7,055 nt of DNA from Savagea sp. (lineage in GTDB: Bacteria; Bacillota; Bacilli; Bacillales_A; Planococcaceae): NCBI GenBank assembly GCA_030147435.1, contig JASKZX010000110.1:1-7055 (forward strand), read 5' to 3'. Below, one piece after another: positions 1 to 6,208 of this stretch. The notes under the pieces were generated by a model. That model was not told where the DNA came from and ran no database searches. It worked only from the letters and a program-made list of their open reading frames with translations. A program made the translations under genes and the position numbers. Numbering within the stretch: position 1 is the stretch's first letter; every line of letters begins with the position of its first letter.

Positions 1-276
1 TTAGAGGAAGAAGAAGCTCATAACTTAAATTTATTGATGGATATTCCGTTAGAAGTTACAGTTGAATTAGGCCGAACAACACGTGAAGTTCATGAAATAT
101 TAGAGATGTCAGGTGGCTCAATTATAGAATTAGATAAGTTGGCAGGAGAGCCCGTTGACATCTTAGTGAATAATCGACATATTGCAAAAGGTGAAGTAGT
201 TGTAATCGATGAAAACTTCGGTGTTCGAATTACAGATATTTTAAGCCAAACGGAACGAATGAATAACTTAAAATAA
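1..276 (+). CDS. fliY: FliY, flagellar motor switch phosphatase, C-terminal part (5' end outside window)
   Basis: The reading frame is open from the first base and ends at TAA (274-276), giving the last 91 residues. It begins with an acidic stretch (LEEEEAHN) and runs into a SpoA/FliN-type surface-binding domain: [14 protein letters not shown], then [16 protein letters not shown] and [16 protein letters not shown]. This domain builds the lower C-ring of the flagellar rotor. In Bacillus, FliY replaces FliN and also carries N-terminal CheC-like repeats that dephosphorylate CheY-P; those repeats would lie upstream of the window, so the name FliY rather than FliN rests on the neighbour cheY and on likeness to the Bacillus protein. 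A TTG at 34 and an ATG at 37 are internal codons, not the true start, because the domain is already under way. cheY follows after 22 bases, which places the phosphatase beside its substrate. Confidence 0.93.
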   Translation, partial: LEEEEAHNLNLLMDIPLEVTVELGRTTREVHEILEMSGGSIIELDKLAGEPVDILVNNRHIAKGEVVVIDENFGVRITDILSQTERMNNLK

Positions 277-283
277 ATGAGTG

Positions 284-291
284 AAAGGGAG
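284..291 (+). promoter_or_regulatory. Ribosome binding site of cheY
   Basis: AAAGGGAG lies 7 bases before the ATG at 299. It decides the start: an in-frame GTG at 281 would add six residues (MKGSIE) but would put this site inside the coding region and has no comparable site in front of it. Confidence 0.75.
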
Positions 292-298
292 TATTGAA

Positions 299-661
299 AT
301 GAGCAAGAAAATTTTAATTGTAGATGATGCAGCATTTATGCGTATGATGATCAAAGATATTTTAACGAAAAATGGTTATGAAGTTGTAGGAGAAGCAGAA
401 AATGGGGCAGAGGCAGTTGAGAAATATTTAGAGCTTCAGCCAGATCTCGTAACGATGGATATTACGATGCCAGAAATGGATGGGATTGCAGCACTAAAAG
501 CAATCAAAGAAAAAGATAGCGATGCAACAATTATTATGTGTTCTGCAATGGGACAACAAGCGATGGTCATCGATGCGATTCAAGCAGGAGCAAAAGACTT
601 TATCGTAAAACCGTTCCAAGCAGACCGTGTAATTGAAGCTATTGAAAAAGCGTTAAGTTAA
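299..661 (+). CDS. cheY: CheY, chemotaxis response regulator
   Basis: This is a 120-residue, single-domain receiver (REC) protein with no output domain, the usual length for Bacillus CheY. The acidic pocket is D9-D10, the phospho-acceptor is D54 (in VTMDITMPEMDG), the switch serine is S82 (in MCSAMG), and the conserved lysine is K104 (in FIVKPF). CheA phosphorylates it in the cytoplasm; CheY-P binds the FliM/FliY switch, and in B. subtilis this favours counter-clockwise rotation and smooth runs, the reverse of E. coli. Its place directly after fliY, outside a cheA-cheW block, is the Bacillus arrangement and fits its dephosphorylation by FliY. The start is the ATG at 299, backed by the site at 284-291. 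All key residues are present, so it should be functional. Confidence 0.96.
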   Translation: MSKKILIVDDAAFMRMMIKDILTKNGYEVVGEAENGAEAVEKYLELQPDLVTMDITMPEMDGIAALKAIKEKDSDATIIMCSAMGQQAMVIDAIQAGAKDFIVKPFQADRVIEAIEKALS

Positions 662-667
662 AGCGAT

Positions 668-671
668 GAGG
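668..671 (+). promoter_or_regulatory. Probable ribosome binding site of fliO
   Basis: GAGG, continued by ATGAT, sits 9 bases before the ATG at 681. The in-frame ATG at 666 has nothing similar in front of it, so this weak site favours 681 (or 684, at 12 bases) as the start. Confidence 0.5.
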
Positions 672-680
672 ATGATGAGC

Positions 681-1337
681 ATGATGAAGCGTATCGTCAC
701 TGTCATTTCTCTCTTCATCATACTGTTAGGCGCTACTCCTTCATATGATTCTTTCGTTCAAGCGAAAGAACCATCGATTAAAGATTGTTTAGAAGATGAA
801 GGAGAGTGCCGTGAGAAAAAGGGTGAACAACAACCGGAAGAAGTAGCTGAAACGAAAAACTCGATTACCTTTTGGACATATGTCAAACTTTTATTAGCTT
901 TTGCCTTTGTAATTGCTCTATTATATGGGCTATTACGTTTCATCAATCAAAGAAACCAACAGATGACAAAACATAAATTGATGAAAAACCTTGGTGGCGT
1001 ACCTTTAGGTCAAAATAAATCTGTTCAGCTCGTCGTCGTAGGAGATCAATATTTTTTACTAGGTGTTGGTGAAACGGTTCAATTGTTGAAAGAGATTAAT
1101 GATGAAAAAGAGAAAGAGCGTTTACGTCGTCTTGTAGAAGATGGTCAGCTTTATCAAACTGAACAAGGAACGCTTATCGATTACATAAAAGATTTATTTC
1201 AACAGAAGAAGAAGAAAGAACAGTCATCTGAAGCAAATTTTCAGCAGTTGTTTGAAAAAGAATTAGAGAATACAAAGCGAAAACGTCAAAAGAAGATGAA
1301 TGAAGTTGTCGAGAAGGAGCGAGAGAAAGATGAGTGA
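681..1337 (+). CDS. fliO: FliO (FliZ in older Bacillus naming), flagellar export-gate assembly protein
   Basis: FliO is a membrane protein that helps FliP oligomerise during assembly of the flagellar export gate and is not part of the finished core. From the ATG at 681 the product has 218 residues, about the length of the Bacillus protein. The order seen is: a cleavable-type signal peptide (MKR, hydrophobic core about 5-18, likely cut after VQA at 26-28); an acidic outer segment with two cysteines (C36 and C43); one membrane helix at about 64-85; a small globular FliO domain at about 99-134 (NLGGVPLGQNKSVQLVVVGD); and a highly charged Lys/Glu-rich C-terminal tail from about 160. Five in-frame ATGs (666, 672, 675, 681, 684) make the start uncertain; 681 is chosen for its spacing from GAGG. 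The call rests on the FliO-like core and on its place between cheY and fliP, because this family is poorly conserved in sequence. Its end overlaps fliP by 8 bases. Confidence 0.85.
   Translation: MMKRIVTVISLFIILLGATPSYDSFVQAKEPSIKDCLEDEGECREKKGEQQPEEVAETKNSITFWTYVKLLLAFAFVIALLYGLLRFINQRNQQMTKHKLMKNLGGVPLGQNKSVQLVVVGDQYFLLGVGETVQLLKEINDEKEKERLRRLVEDGQLYQTEQGTLIDYIKDLFQQKKKKEQSSEANFQQLFEKELENTKRKRQKKMNEVVEKEREKDE
1314..1319 (+). promoter_or_regulatory. Ribosome binding site of fliP, inside the end of fliO
   Basis: AAGGAG lies 10 bases before the ATG at 1330. It favours this start over an in-frame ATG at 1300, which would add ten basic residues (MKLSRRSERK) and place the site within fliP. Confidence 0.7.
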
Positions 1338-1995
1338 TTTTTTACAAACATTTTCAGGTGCAGACGCTGGTAACGTATCAACAGCTGTCCGTTTGTTATT
1401 ATTACTTACTGTTTTATCGCTCGCTCCTGCTATTTTAATTTTAATGACTTCATTTGCTCGTATTGTCATTGTACTTTCATTCGTACGAACAGCTCTAGCA
1501 ACGCAGCAAATGCCACCGAACCAAGTGTTGATAGGCCTTGCGCTATTTTTAACGTTCTTTATCATGGCGCCTACTTTTCAAGAAGTAAACAAAGAAGCAT
1601 TAACGCCATTGTTTGAAGAAGAAATTACACTCGATGAAGCATATGAGCGTGCGAGTGTTCCGATGAAAGAATTTATGGCCGATCATACGAGGCAAAAAGA
1701 TTTAGAATTGTTTTTAAATTACAATCAAATGGAGCGTCCAGAAACGATAGAAGAAATTCCTCTAACGATGATGGTTCCAGCATTTGCTTTAAGTGAGATA
1801 AAGACAGCCTTTCAAATGGGGTTTATGATTTTTATTCCGTTTCTCGTGATCGATATGATTGTAGCAAGTGTTTTAATGTCAATGGGAATGATGATGTTAC
1901 CACCAGTAATGATTTCTTTACCATTTAAAATACTTTTATTCGTTTTAGTTGATGGATGGTACTTAATTATTCAATCATTATTAGAAAGTTTTTAG
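1330..1995 (+). CDS. fliP: FliP, flagellar type III export gate core subunit
   Basis: FliP forms, with FliQ and FliR, the helical core of the export gate through which rod, hook and filament proteins leave the cytoplasm (five FliP per gate in Salmonella). The 221-residue product is the length I recall for B. subtilis FliP and, as there, has no obvious cleavable signal peptide, unlike the longer enterobacterial form. Hydrophobic segments lie at about 22-50, 64-82, 164-185 and 196-216. The first FliP family signature is seen at 150-165 (PAFALSEIKTAFQMGF), followed by PFLVIDM at 170-176. The methionine-rich loop MGMMMLPP at 185-192 matches the loop that forms the methionine gasket closing the gate pore in Salmonella. 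The start at 1330 is set by AAGGAG at 1314-1319. The 8-base overlap with fliO suggests coupled translation. Confidence 0.96.
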   Translation: MSDFLQTFSGADAGNVSTAVRLLLLLTVLSLAPAILILMTSFARIVIVLSFVRTALATQQMPPNQVLIGLALFLTFFIMAPTFQEVNKEALTPLFEEEITLDEAYERASVPMKEFMADHTRQKDLELFLNYNQMERPETIEEIPLTMMVPAFALSEIKTAFQMGFMIFIPFLVIDMIVASVLMSMGMMMLPPVMISLPFKILLFVLVDGWYLIIQSLLESF

Positions 1996-2002
1996 GAGGG
2001 GG
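1994..2002 (+). promoter_or_regulatory. Strong ribosome binding site of fliQ
   Basis: AGGAGGGGG overlaps the last two bases of the fliP stop codon and stands 6 bases before the fliQ ATG at 2009. It is one of the best sites in the window. Confidence 0.8.
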
Positions 2003-2008
2003 ATATAG

Positions 2009-2278
2009 ATGTCGGGAGATATGGTCGTTGCCATTGCTGAACGAGCAATCAGTGTCATTTTATTAGCTTCAGGTCCCCTTCTAATTATCGCATTATTAAC
2101 AGGTTTATCTGTCAGTATTTTCCAAGCGACTACACAAATTCAAGAACAGACATTAGCATTCGTACCAAAAATTATTGCTGTATTAGTAGCGATCGTTATT
2201 TTTGGACCTTGGATGATCGCACAAGTGACTACATTTGGCGCAGAGATTTTTGGTAATCTTTCGCGTTATGTCGGGTGA
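2009..2278 (+). CDS. fliQ: FliQ, flagellar type III export gate subunit
   Basis: This is an 89-residue protein, the usual size for FliQ, with two membrane helices at about 14-36 and 54-76 joined by the conserved polar loop TTQIQEQTLAFVPK (41-54). FliQ wraps around the FliP ring as helical hairpins, four copies per gate in Salmonella. The sequence shows the small-residue-rich helices and the Gln-rich loop typical of the family (SctS/EscS in injectisomes). The flagellar rather than virulence version is clear from the neighbours. The ATG start has a strong binding site directly upstream. Its stop codon overlaps the proposed GTG start of fliR (GTGA, 2275-2278). Confidence 0.96.
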   Translation: MSGDMVVAIAERAISVILLASGPLLIIALLTGLSVSIFQATTQIQEQTLAFVPKIIAVLVAIVIFGPWMIAQVTTFGAEIFGNLSRYVG

Positions 2279-3078
2279 ATGAAATGGAACAGCTACTCGA
2301 ACAAGCATATCCATTCGTTACTGTGTTTTTACTCGTATTTGCTCGAGTGAGTGCTTTTTTTGTTACAGTACCGATTTTTTCATATCGTTCACTCCCAGTT
2401 GTCCCACGAATATTTATTGCACTCGGCTTAGCGGCGACGATGACTTCTGTTATAGTTATTCCAGAAGAACCATTGATCATTGATAGCATTTATTTATTAC
2501 TCGTCATTAAAGAAGTCATCATCGGTTTATTGTTAGGAATGATCGCATTTATGATCATGTCAGCGATTCAAATTGCCGGTGGGTTCGTTGACTTCCAAAT
2601 GGGGTTTGCAATCGCAAACGTGATTGATCCTCAAACAGGTGCTCAGTCACCATTACTCGGCCAATTTTTTAATGTGTTAGCTATGTTGCTATTGCTCGCT
2701 TTAGACGGACATCATTTGATACTAGATGGCATTTATTATAGTTATCAGTTTTTACCGATAGATCAATTAGTATTACATGTTGAGGATGGACGAATGGCGC
2801 AATTTGTCGTGCAAACATTTGCTGCAACATTCGTCATTGCCTTTCAAATGGCTGTACCTGTCGTTGCGACATTGTTTTTAGTCGACTTAGCTTTAGGAAT
2901 TACAGCAAGAACAGTACCTCAGTTAAACATATTCGTTGTAGGATTCCCGATAAAAATAGGGGTCAGCTTTTTAGTCTTATCAGCAATGGCTGTCGTTTTA
3001 CTAACCCTTGTTCGAAAGCTGTTTGAGCTTATGGCCGTTAGTATGAGAGATTTAATGCTTATTTTAGGAGGCGGTTAA
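2275..3078 (+). CDS. fliR: FliR, flagellar type III export gate subunit
   Basis: FliR is the single-copy subunit that completes the FliP-FliQ-FliR gate core; structurally it resembles a fusion of a FliP-like and a FliQ-like part. From the GTG at 2275 the product has 267 residues, slightly above my recollection of about 259 for B. subtilis. It is very hydrophobic, with about six membrane-embedded segments. The conserved block around residues 102-125 is present (GGFVDFQMGFA, then DPQTGAQSP from residue 118), followed by a helix ending in LALDGHHLIL. The start is uncertain: the GTG overlaps the fliQ stop as GTGA and suggests coupling, but neither it nor the in-frame ATG at 2284 has a good binding site (GGGTGA at 2273-2278 is the best available for 2284). 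The family call is secure. Confidence 0.95.
   Translation: MNEMEQLLEQAYPFVTVFLLVFARVSAFFVTVPIFSYRSLPVVPRIFIALGLAATMTSVIVIPEEPLIIDSIYLLLVIKEVIIGLLLGMIAFMIMSAIQIAGGFVDFQMGFAIANVIDPQTGAQSPLLGQFFNVLAMLLLLALDGHHLILDGIYYSYQFLPIDQLVLHVEDGRMAQFVVQTFAATFVIAFQMAVPVVATLFLVDLALGITARTVPQLNIFVVGFPIKIGVSFLVLSAMAVVLLTLVRKLFELMAVSMRDLMLILGGG
3066..3071 (+). promoter_or_regulatory. Ribosome binding site of flhB, inside the end of fliR
   Basis: AGGAGG ends 8 bases before the TTG at 3080 and supports this rare start codon. Confidence 0.8.
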
Positions 3079-3079
3079 A

Positions 3080-4162
3080 TTGCGTCTAACTTTAGATTTG
3101 CAGTTTTTTGCTGGTGAGAAAACAGAAAAAGCGACTCCTAAAAAAAGAGAAGATTCTCGAAAAAAAGGACAAGTTTTAAAAAGTCAAGATGTGACGAGTG
3201 CTCTCGTATTATTATCTGTTTTTTTGTTTTTGTTTTTTGCAGGGAGTTTAATGGGAAAACAAATCTTTCAGTTTTTCCATCAGTCATTTACTGAATACAT
3301 AACAATTTCAGATTATACATCCGATGACTTAATGCTTATTTATATCGAGATGTTATTTCAAGCAGGTTTGATCGTTTTACCAATTATGATCATCGCAGTC
3401 ATCGCAGCAGTGAGTGCGAACCTCATTCAAATTGGCTTTTTATTTACAACTCATCCGTTGAAATTTGATTTAAAAAAGATTGACCCTATTAAAGGAGCAA
3501 AGCGAATTTTTTCCATTCGTGCAATTGTCGAGCTGTTAAAATCGGTATTAAAAATTACCTTTATCGGTTCAGTTACATTTTTAATCGTTTGGGCGAATTT
3601 AGGTGAAGTTTTAGCACTTTCTTTAAAGACACCTGCAGAAACGTTAGCAGCTGTTGCTCGGCTCGTTGCGATTATGGGGATCATTGCATCTTTTGTTTTA
3701 TTATTTATTTCGATTTTAGACTACTTTTATCAAAAGTATGATTATGAAAAAAACTTACGGATGTCGAAACAAGACATTAAAGATGAATATAAAAATATGG
3801 AAGGGGACCCACTCATTAAGTCTCGAATTCGTCAAACGCAAAAAGAAATGGCGACGCGTCGAATGATGCAAGAAGTACCAGAGGCCGATGTCGTAATTAC
3901 GAACCCTACCCATTATGCGATTGCATTGAAGTATGAAGATGAAGAGATGGCAGCGCCGATTGTCGTTGCTAAAGGAGTAGACTTCGTCGCTCAAAAAATA
4001 AAAATGATCGCAAAAGAACATGATGTCATGCTCGTAGAAAATCGGCCGCTTGCTCGAGCGATGTACGATGAAGTAGAGATTGATGAAGAAGTACCTGAAA
4101 AGTTTTTCAAAGCAGTAGCAGAAGTATTAGCATACGTCTATCGAATGAAACGTAAAATTTAG
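3080..4162 (+). CDS. flhB: FlhB, flagellar export apparatus protein and substrate-specificity switch
   Basis: FlhB sits at the cytoplasmic side of the export gate and switches export from rod/hook to filament proteins after cutting itself. The 360 residues equal the length I recall for B. subtilis FlhB. The N-terminus has the family pattern DLQFFAGEKTEKATPKKRED (6-25). Four membrane segments lie at about 40-60, 88-118, 149-173 and 188-213. The cytoplasmic domain begins with a linker (DYEKNLRMSKQDIKDEYK, 221-238) and holds the self-cleavage site NPTH at 275-278; cutting falls between N275 and P276. The C-terminal part (VVAKGVD, ENRPLARAMYD) is complete. The start is a TTG, one base after the fliR stop, supported by AGGAGG at 3066-3071 and by the N-terminal match to the family. 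No defect is visible. Confidence 0.97.
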   Translation: MRLTLDLQFFAGEKTEKATPKKREDSRKKGQVLKSQDVTSALVLLSVFLFLFFAGSLMGKQIFQFFHQSFTEYITISDYTSDDLMLIYIEMLFQAGLIVLPIMIIAVIAAVSANLIQIGFLFTTHPLKFDLKKIDPIKGAKRIFSIRAIVELLKSVLKITFIGSVTFLIVWANLGEVLALSLKTPAETLAAVARLVAIMGIIASFVLLFISILDYFYQKYDYEKNLRMSKQDIKDEYKNMEGDPLIKSRIRQTQKEMATRRMMQEVPEADVVITNPTHYAIALKYEDEEMAAPIVVAKGVDFVAQKIKMIAKEHDVMLVENRPLARAMYDEVEIDEEVPEKFFKAVAEVLAYVYRMKRKI

Positions 4163-4164
4163 TG

Positions 4165-4170
4165 AGGAGG
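4165..4170 (+). promoter_or_regulatory. Ribosome binding site of flhA
   Basis: AGGAGG lies 7 bases before the GTG at 4178. An out-of-frame ATG at 4173 falls in the spacer, only 2 bases from the site, and would give a peptide of about ten residues. Confidence 0.8.
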
Positions 4171-4177
4171 GGATGGC

Positions 4178-6208
4178 GTGCAATTTAGAGATGTTGGTGT
4201 ATTAGCTGCGGTAATTATGATTGTTGTTATGCTAGTCATCCCATTACCGTCATGGTTGTTAAGCTTTTTAATTATTGTCAATATTACACTCGGTTTACTC
4301 GTTTTACTGACAGCGATGAATATGCAAGAAGCGTTACAGTTCTCGATTTTTCCAACTTTATTGTTGTTATTGACACTGTTCCGATTAGGGCTTAACGTTT
4401 CTACGACACGTGCGATTTTAACACGTGGTGAAGCAGGAGGCGTCGTTGACACATTCGGTACATTCGTTACTGGTGGAAATGTCGTCGTCGGTCTCGTTGT
4501 CTTCGTCATTTTAGTAATTATTCAATTCATCGTTATTACGAAAGGATCAGAACGTGTATCTGAAGTTGCTGCACGTTTCACGCTTGATGCGATGCCTGGT
4601 AAACAGATGAGTATTGATGCAGATTTAAACGCAGGGATGATCTCGGAAGTTGAAGCTCGAGAACGTCGTGAGAAAGTAAGTAATGAAGCAGACTTTTACG
4701 GAGCAATGGATGGTGCGACGAAGTTCGTTAAAGGGGATGCGATTGCAGGTATTATTATCGTTATTATTAACTTACTCGTCGGTATGATCATCGGAGTTGC
4801 TCAAATGGATTTAACCTTTGCAGAGTCTGCGGAACGATTTTCTCGATTGACTGTCGGGGATGGAATCGTTTCACAAATTCCAGCACTTCTTATTTCGACA
4901 GCGACAGGTATTGTCGTTACACGAGCGACAAGTGAAGGAAACCTTGGTTCAGATATTACACAACAATTACTCGGTCAACCGAAACTATTATACATAGCAG
5001 GAACGACGATTTTATTACTCGGTTTAGCTACACCGATCAGTAACTTCTTAACAATTCCAATTGCAGCCGTCTTATTTATTGGAGCGATGATGATGAATCG
5101 CGAAGTAGAAGAAGACCCAGAAGAAATTCTTGAGGAACAAGAAGAAGAAGTCGTCGATGATATGCAAAGTCCAGAAAGTGTTGTGAGTCTTTTAAATGTT
5201 GATCCGATTGAGTTTGAGTTCGGTTATGGACTCATCCCATTAGTCGATGCAGAACAAGGAGGAGACCTTCTTGACCGAGTGATTATGATTCGTAGACAGT
5301 TAGCGTTAGAATTAGGGCTCGTCATTCCTTCTGTTCGTATTCGAGATAACATTCAACTCCAACCGAATGAGTATCGCATTAAGATCAAAGGAAATGAAAT
5401 GGCTCGGGGAGAATTATTGCTTGACCATTATTTAGCAATGAGTCCTGGAGGAGAAGATCATATTGAAGGAATTGACACAGTAGAGCCTTCCTTCGGTTTA
5501 CCAGCAAAGTGGATTACAGAAGAGCATCGTGAAGAAGCGGAAATTTTAGGATATACTGTTGTTGATCCACCAAGTGTTGTTTCAACACATTTAACAGAAA
5601 TTATTCGAGCAAATGCAGCAGAGTTGCTCGGACGTGAAGAGACGAAACAATTAATCGACCATATGCGTGAAACGTCACCAATTTTAGTAGAGGAATTAAC
5701 TCCGACGCCATTGTCTGTAGGTGAAATTCAAAAAGTATTGTCTCGTTTACTCGCTGAAAATGTCTCGATTCGCAACTTGCCAGTAATTTTTGAAACATTA
5801 GCAGATTATTCACAGTTCACTTCAGATATTGATTTATTAACAGAATATGTTCGCCAAGCGCTTGCGCGTCAAATTACCGCACAATATGCACCCGAACAAG
5901 GTCCATTACAAGTATTAACTGTTTCTAATGAAGTAGAAGAACTTGTATCGAATCATATTCAAGCGACAGAGCACGGTAACTTTTTAGCATTACCGCCTCA
6001 AGCATCGCAACAAATATTAGAAGCTTTTGCCAATGAAGTGGAAAGAGTGGCGTTGATGGATCAAACACCAGTTGTTTTATGTTCACCAACTGTTCGAATG
6101 TATATTCGTCAAATGACGGAACGTTACTTCCCACAAATTCCAATTTTATCTTATAATGAATTAGAAGCATCAATTGAAGTACAAAGTGTCGGAGTGATAG
6201 ATGTATGA
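4178..6208 (+). CDS. flhA: FlhA, flagellar export gate ring protein (FHIPEP family)
   Basis: FlhA forms a nine-subunit ring that docks chaperone-substrate complexes and couples export to the proton motive force. The 676 residues are nearly the length I recall for B. subtilis FlhA (677). The N-terminal half (about 1-310) is membrane-embedded, with some eight hydrophobic segments. Between the fourth and fifth lies the cytoplasmic FHIPEP signature at 126-149 (RVSEVAARF, LDAMPGKQMSIDAD). K182 and D187 (KFVKGDAIAG) correspond to the Salmonella pair K203/D208, where D208 is needed for export. A very acidic linker at about 311-328 leads to the soluble C-terminal domain (about 330-676), with FEFGYGLIPLVD, PSFGLPAKWI and the conserved ending SYNELEASIEVQSVGVIDV. 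The start is GTG at 4178 with AGGAGG upstream, 15 bases after the flhB stop. The end overlaps flhF by 4 bases. Confidence 0.97.
   Translation: MQFRDVGVLAAVIMIVVMLVIPLPSWLLSFLIIVNITLGLLVLLTAMNMQEALQFSIFPTLLLLLTLFRLGLNVSTTRAILTRGEAGGVVDTFGTFVTGGNVVVGLVVFVILVIIQFIVITKGSERVSEVAARFTLDAMPGKQMSIDADLNAGMISEVEARERREKVSNEADFYGAMDGATKFVKGDAIAGIIIVIINLLVGMIIGVAQMDLTFAESAERFSRLTVGDGIVSQIPALLISTATGIVVTRATSEGNLGSDITQQLLGQPKLLYIAGTTILLLGLATPISNFLTIPIAAVLFIGAMMMNREVEEDPEEILEEQEEEVVDDMQSPESVVSLLNVDPIEFEFGYGLIPLVDAEQGGDLLDRVIMIRRQLALELGLVIPSVRIRDNIQLQPNEYRIKIKGNEMARGELLLDHYLAMSPGGEDHIEGIDTVEPSFGLPAKWITEEHREEAEILGYTVVDPPSVVSTHLTEIIRANAAELLGREETKQLIDHMRETSPILVEELTPTPLSVGEIQKVLSRLLAENVSIRNLPVIFETLADYSQFTSDIDLLTEYVRQALARQITAQYAPEQGPLQVLTVSNEVEELVSNHIQATEHGNFLALPPQASQQILEAFANEVERVALMDQTPVVLCSPTVRMYIRQMTERYFPQIPILSYNELEASIEVQSVGVIDV
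6191..6198 (+). promoter_or_regulatory. Ribosome binding site of flhF, inside the end of flhA
   Basis: GGAGTGAT, close to the ideal GGAGGTGAT, ends 6 bases before the flhF ATG at 6205. The nearby ATG at 6201 is in another frame and too close to the site. Confidence 0.65.

Noticed and set aside
281..298. GTG at 281 as an upstream start of cheY
   Set aside because: It would place the ribosome binding site inside the gene and add residues absent from CheY proteins, which begin just before the first beta strand.
277..298. Internal promoter or terminator between fliY and cheY
   Set aside because: The 22-base gap is the longest in the window, holds only the cheY binding site, and shows no inverted repeat or T-run.
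1263..1565. Open frame of 100 codons on the - strand across the fliO/fliP junction
   Set aside because: It lies wholly opposite two recognised genes and its translation resembles no known family.
1330..4162. A virulence-type (injectisome) export gate instead of a flagellar one
   Set aside because: FliP, FliQ, FliR, FlhB and FlhA homologues occur in both, but fliY, cheY, fliO and flhF alongside them and the Gram-positive features show that this is the flagellar set.
4173..4206. Short leader peptide from the ATG between the flhA binding site and its GTG start
   Set aside because: The spacing to AGGAGG is only 2 bases and the frame ends after about ten codons; it is most likely chance.
4159..4509. 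Open frame of 116 codons on the - strand opposite the start of flhA
   Set aside because: It is a low-complexity Thr/Asn/Pro-rich translation opposite the strongly conserved FlhA N-terminus, with no family resemblance; it is a shadow of flhA codon use.
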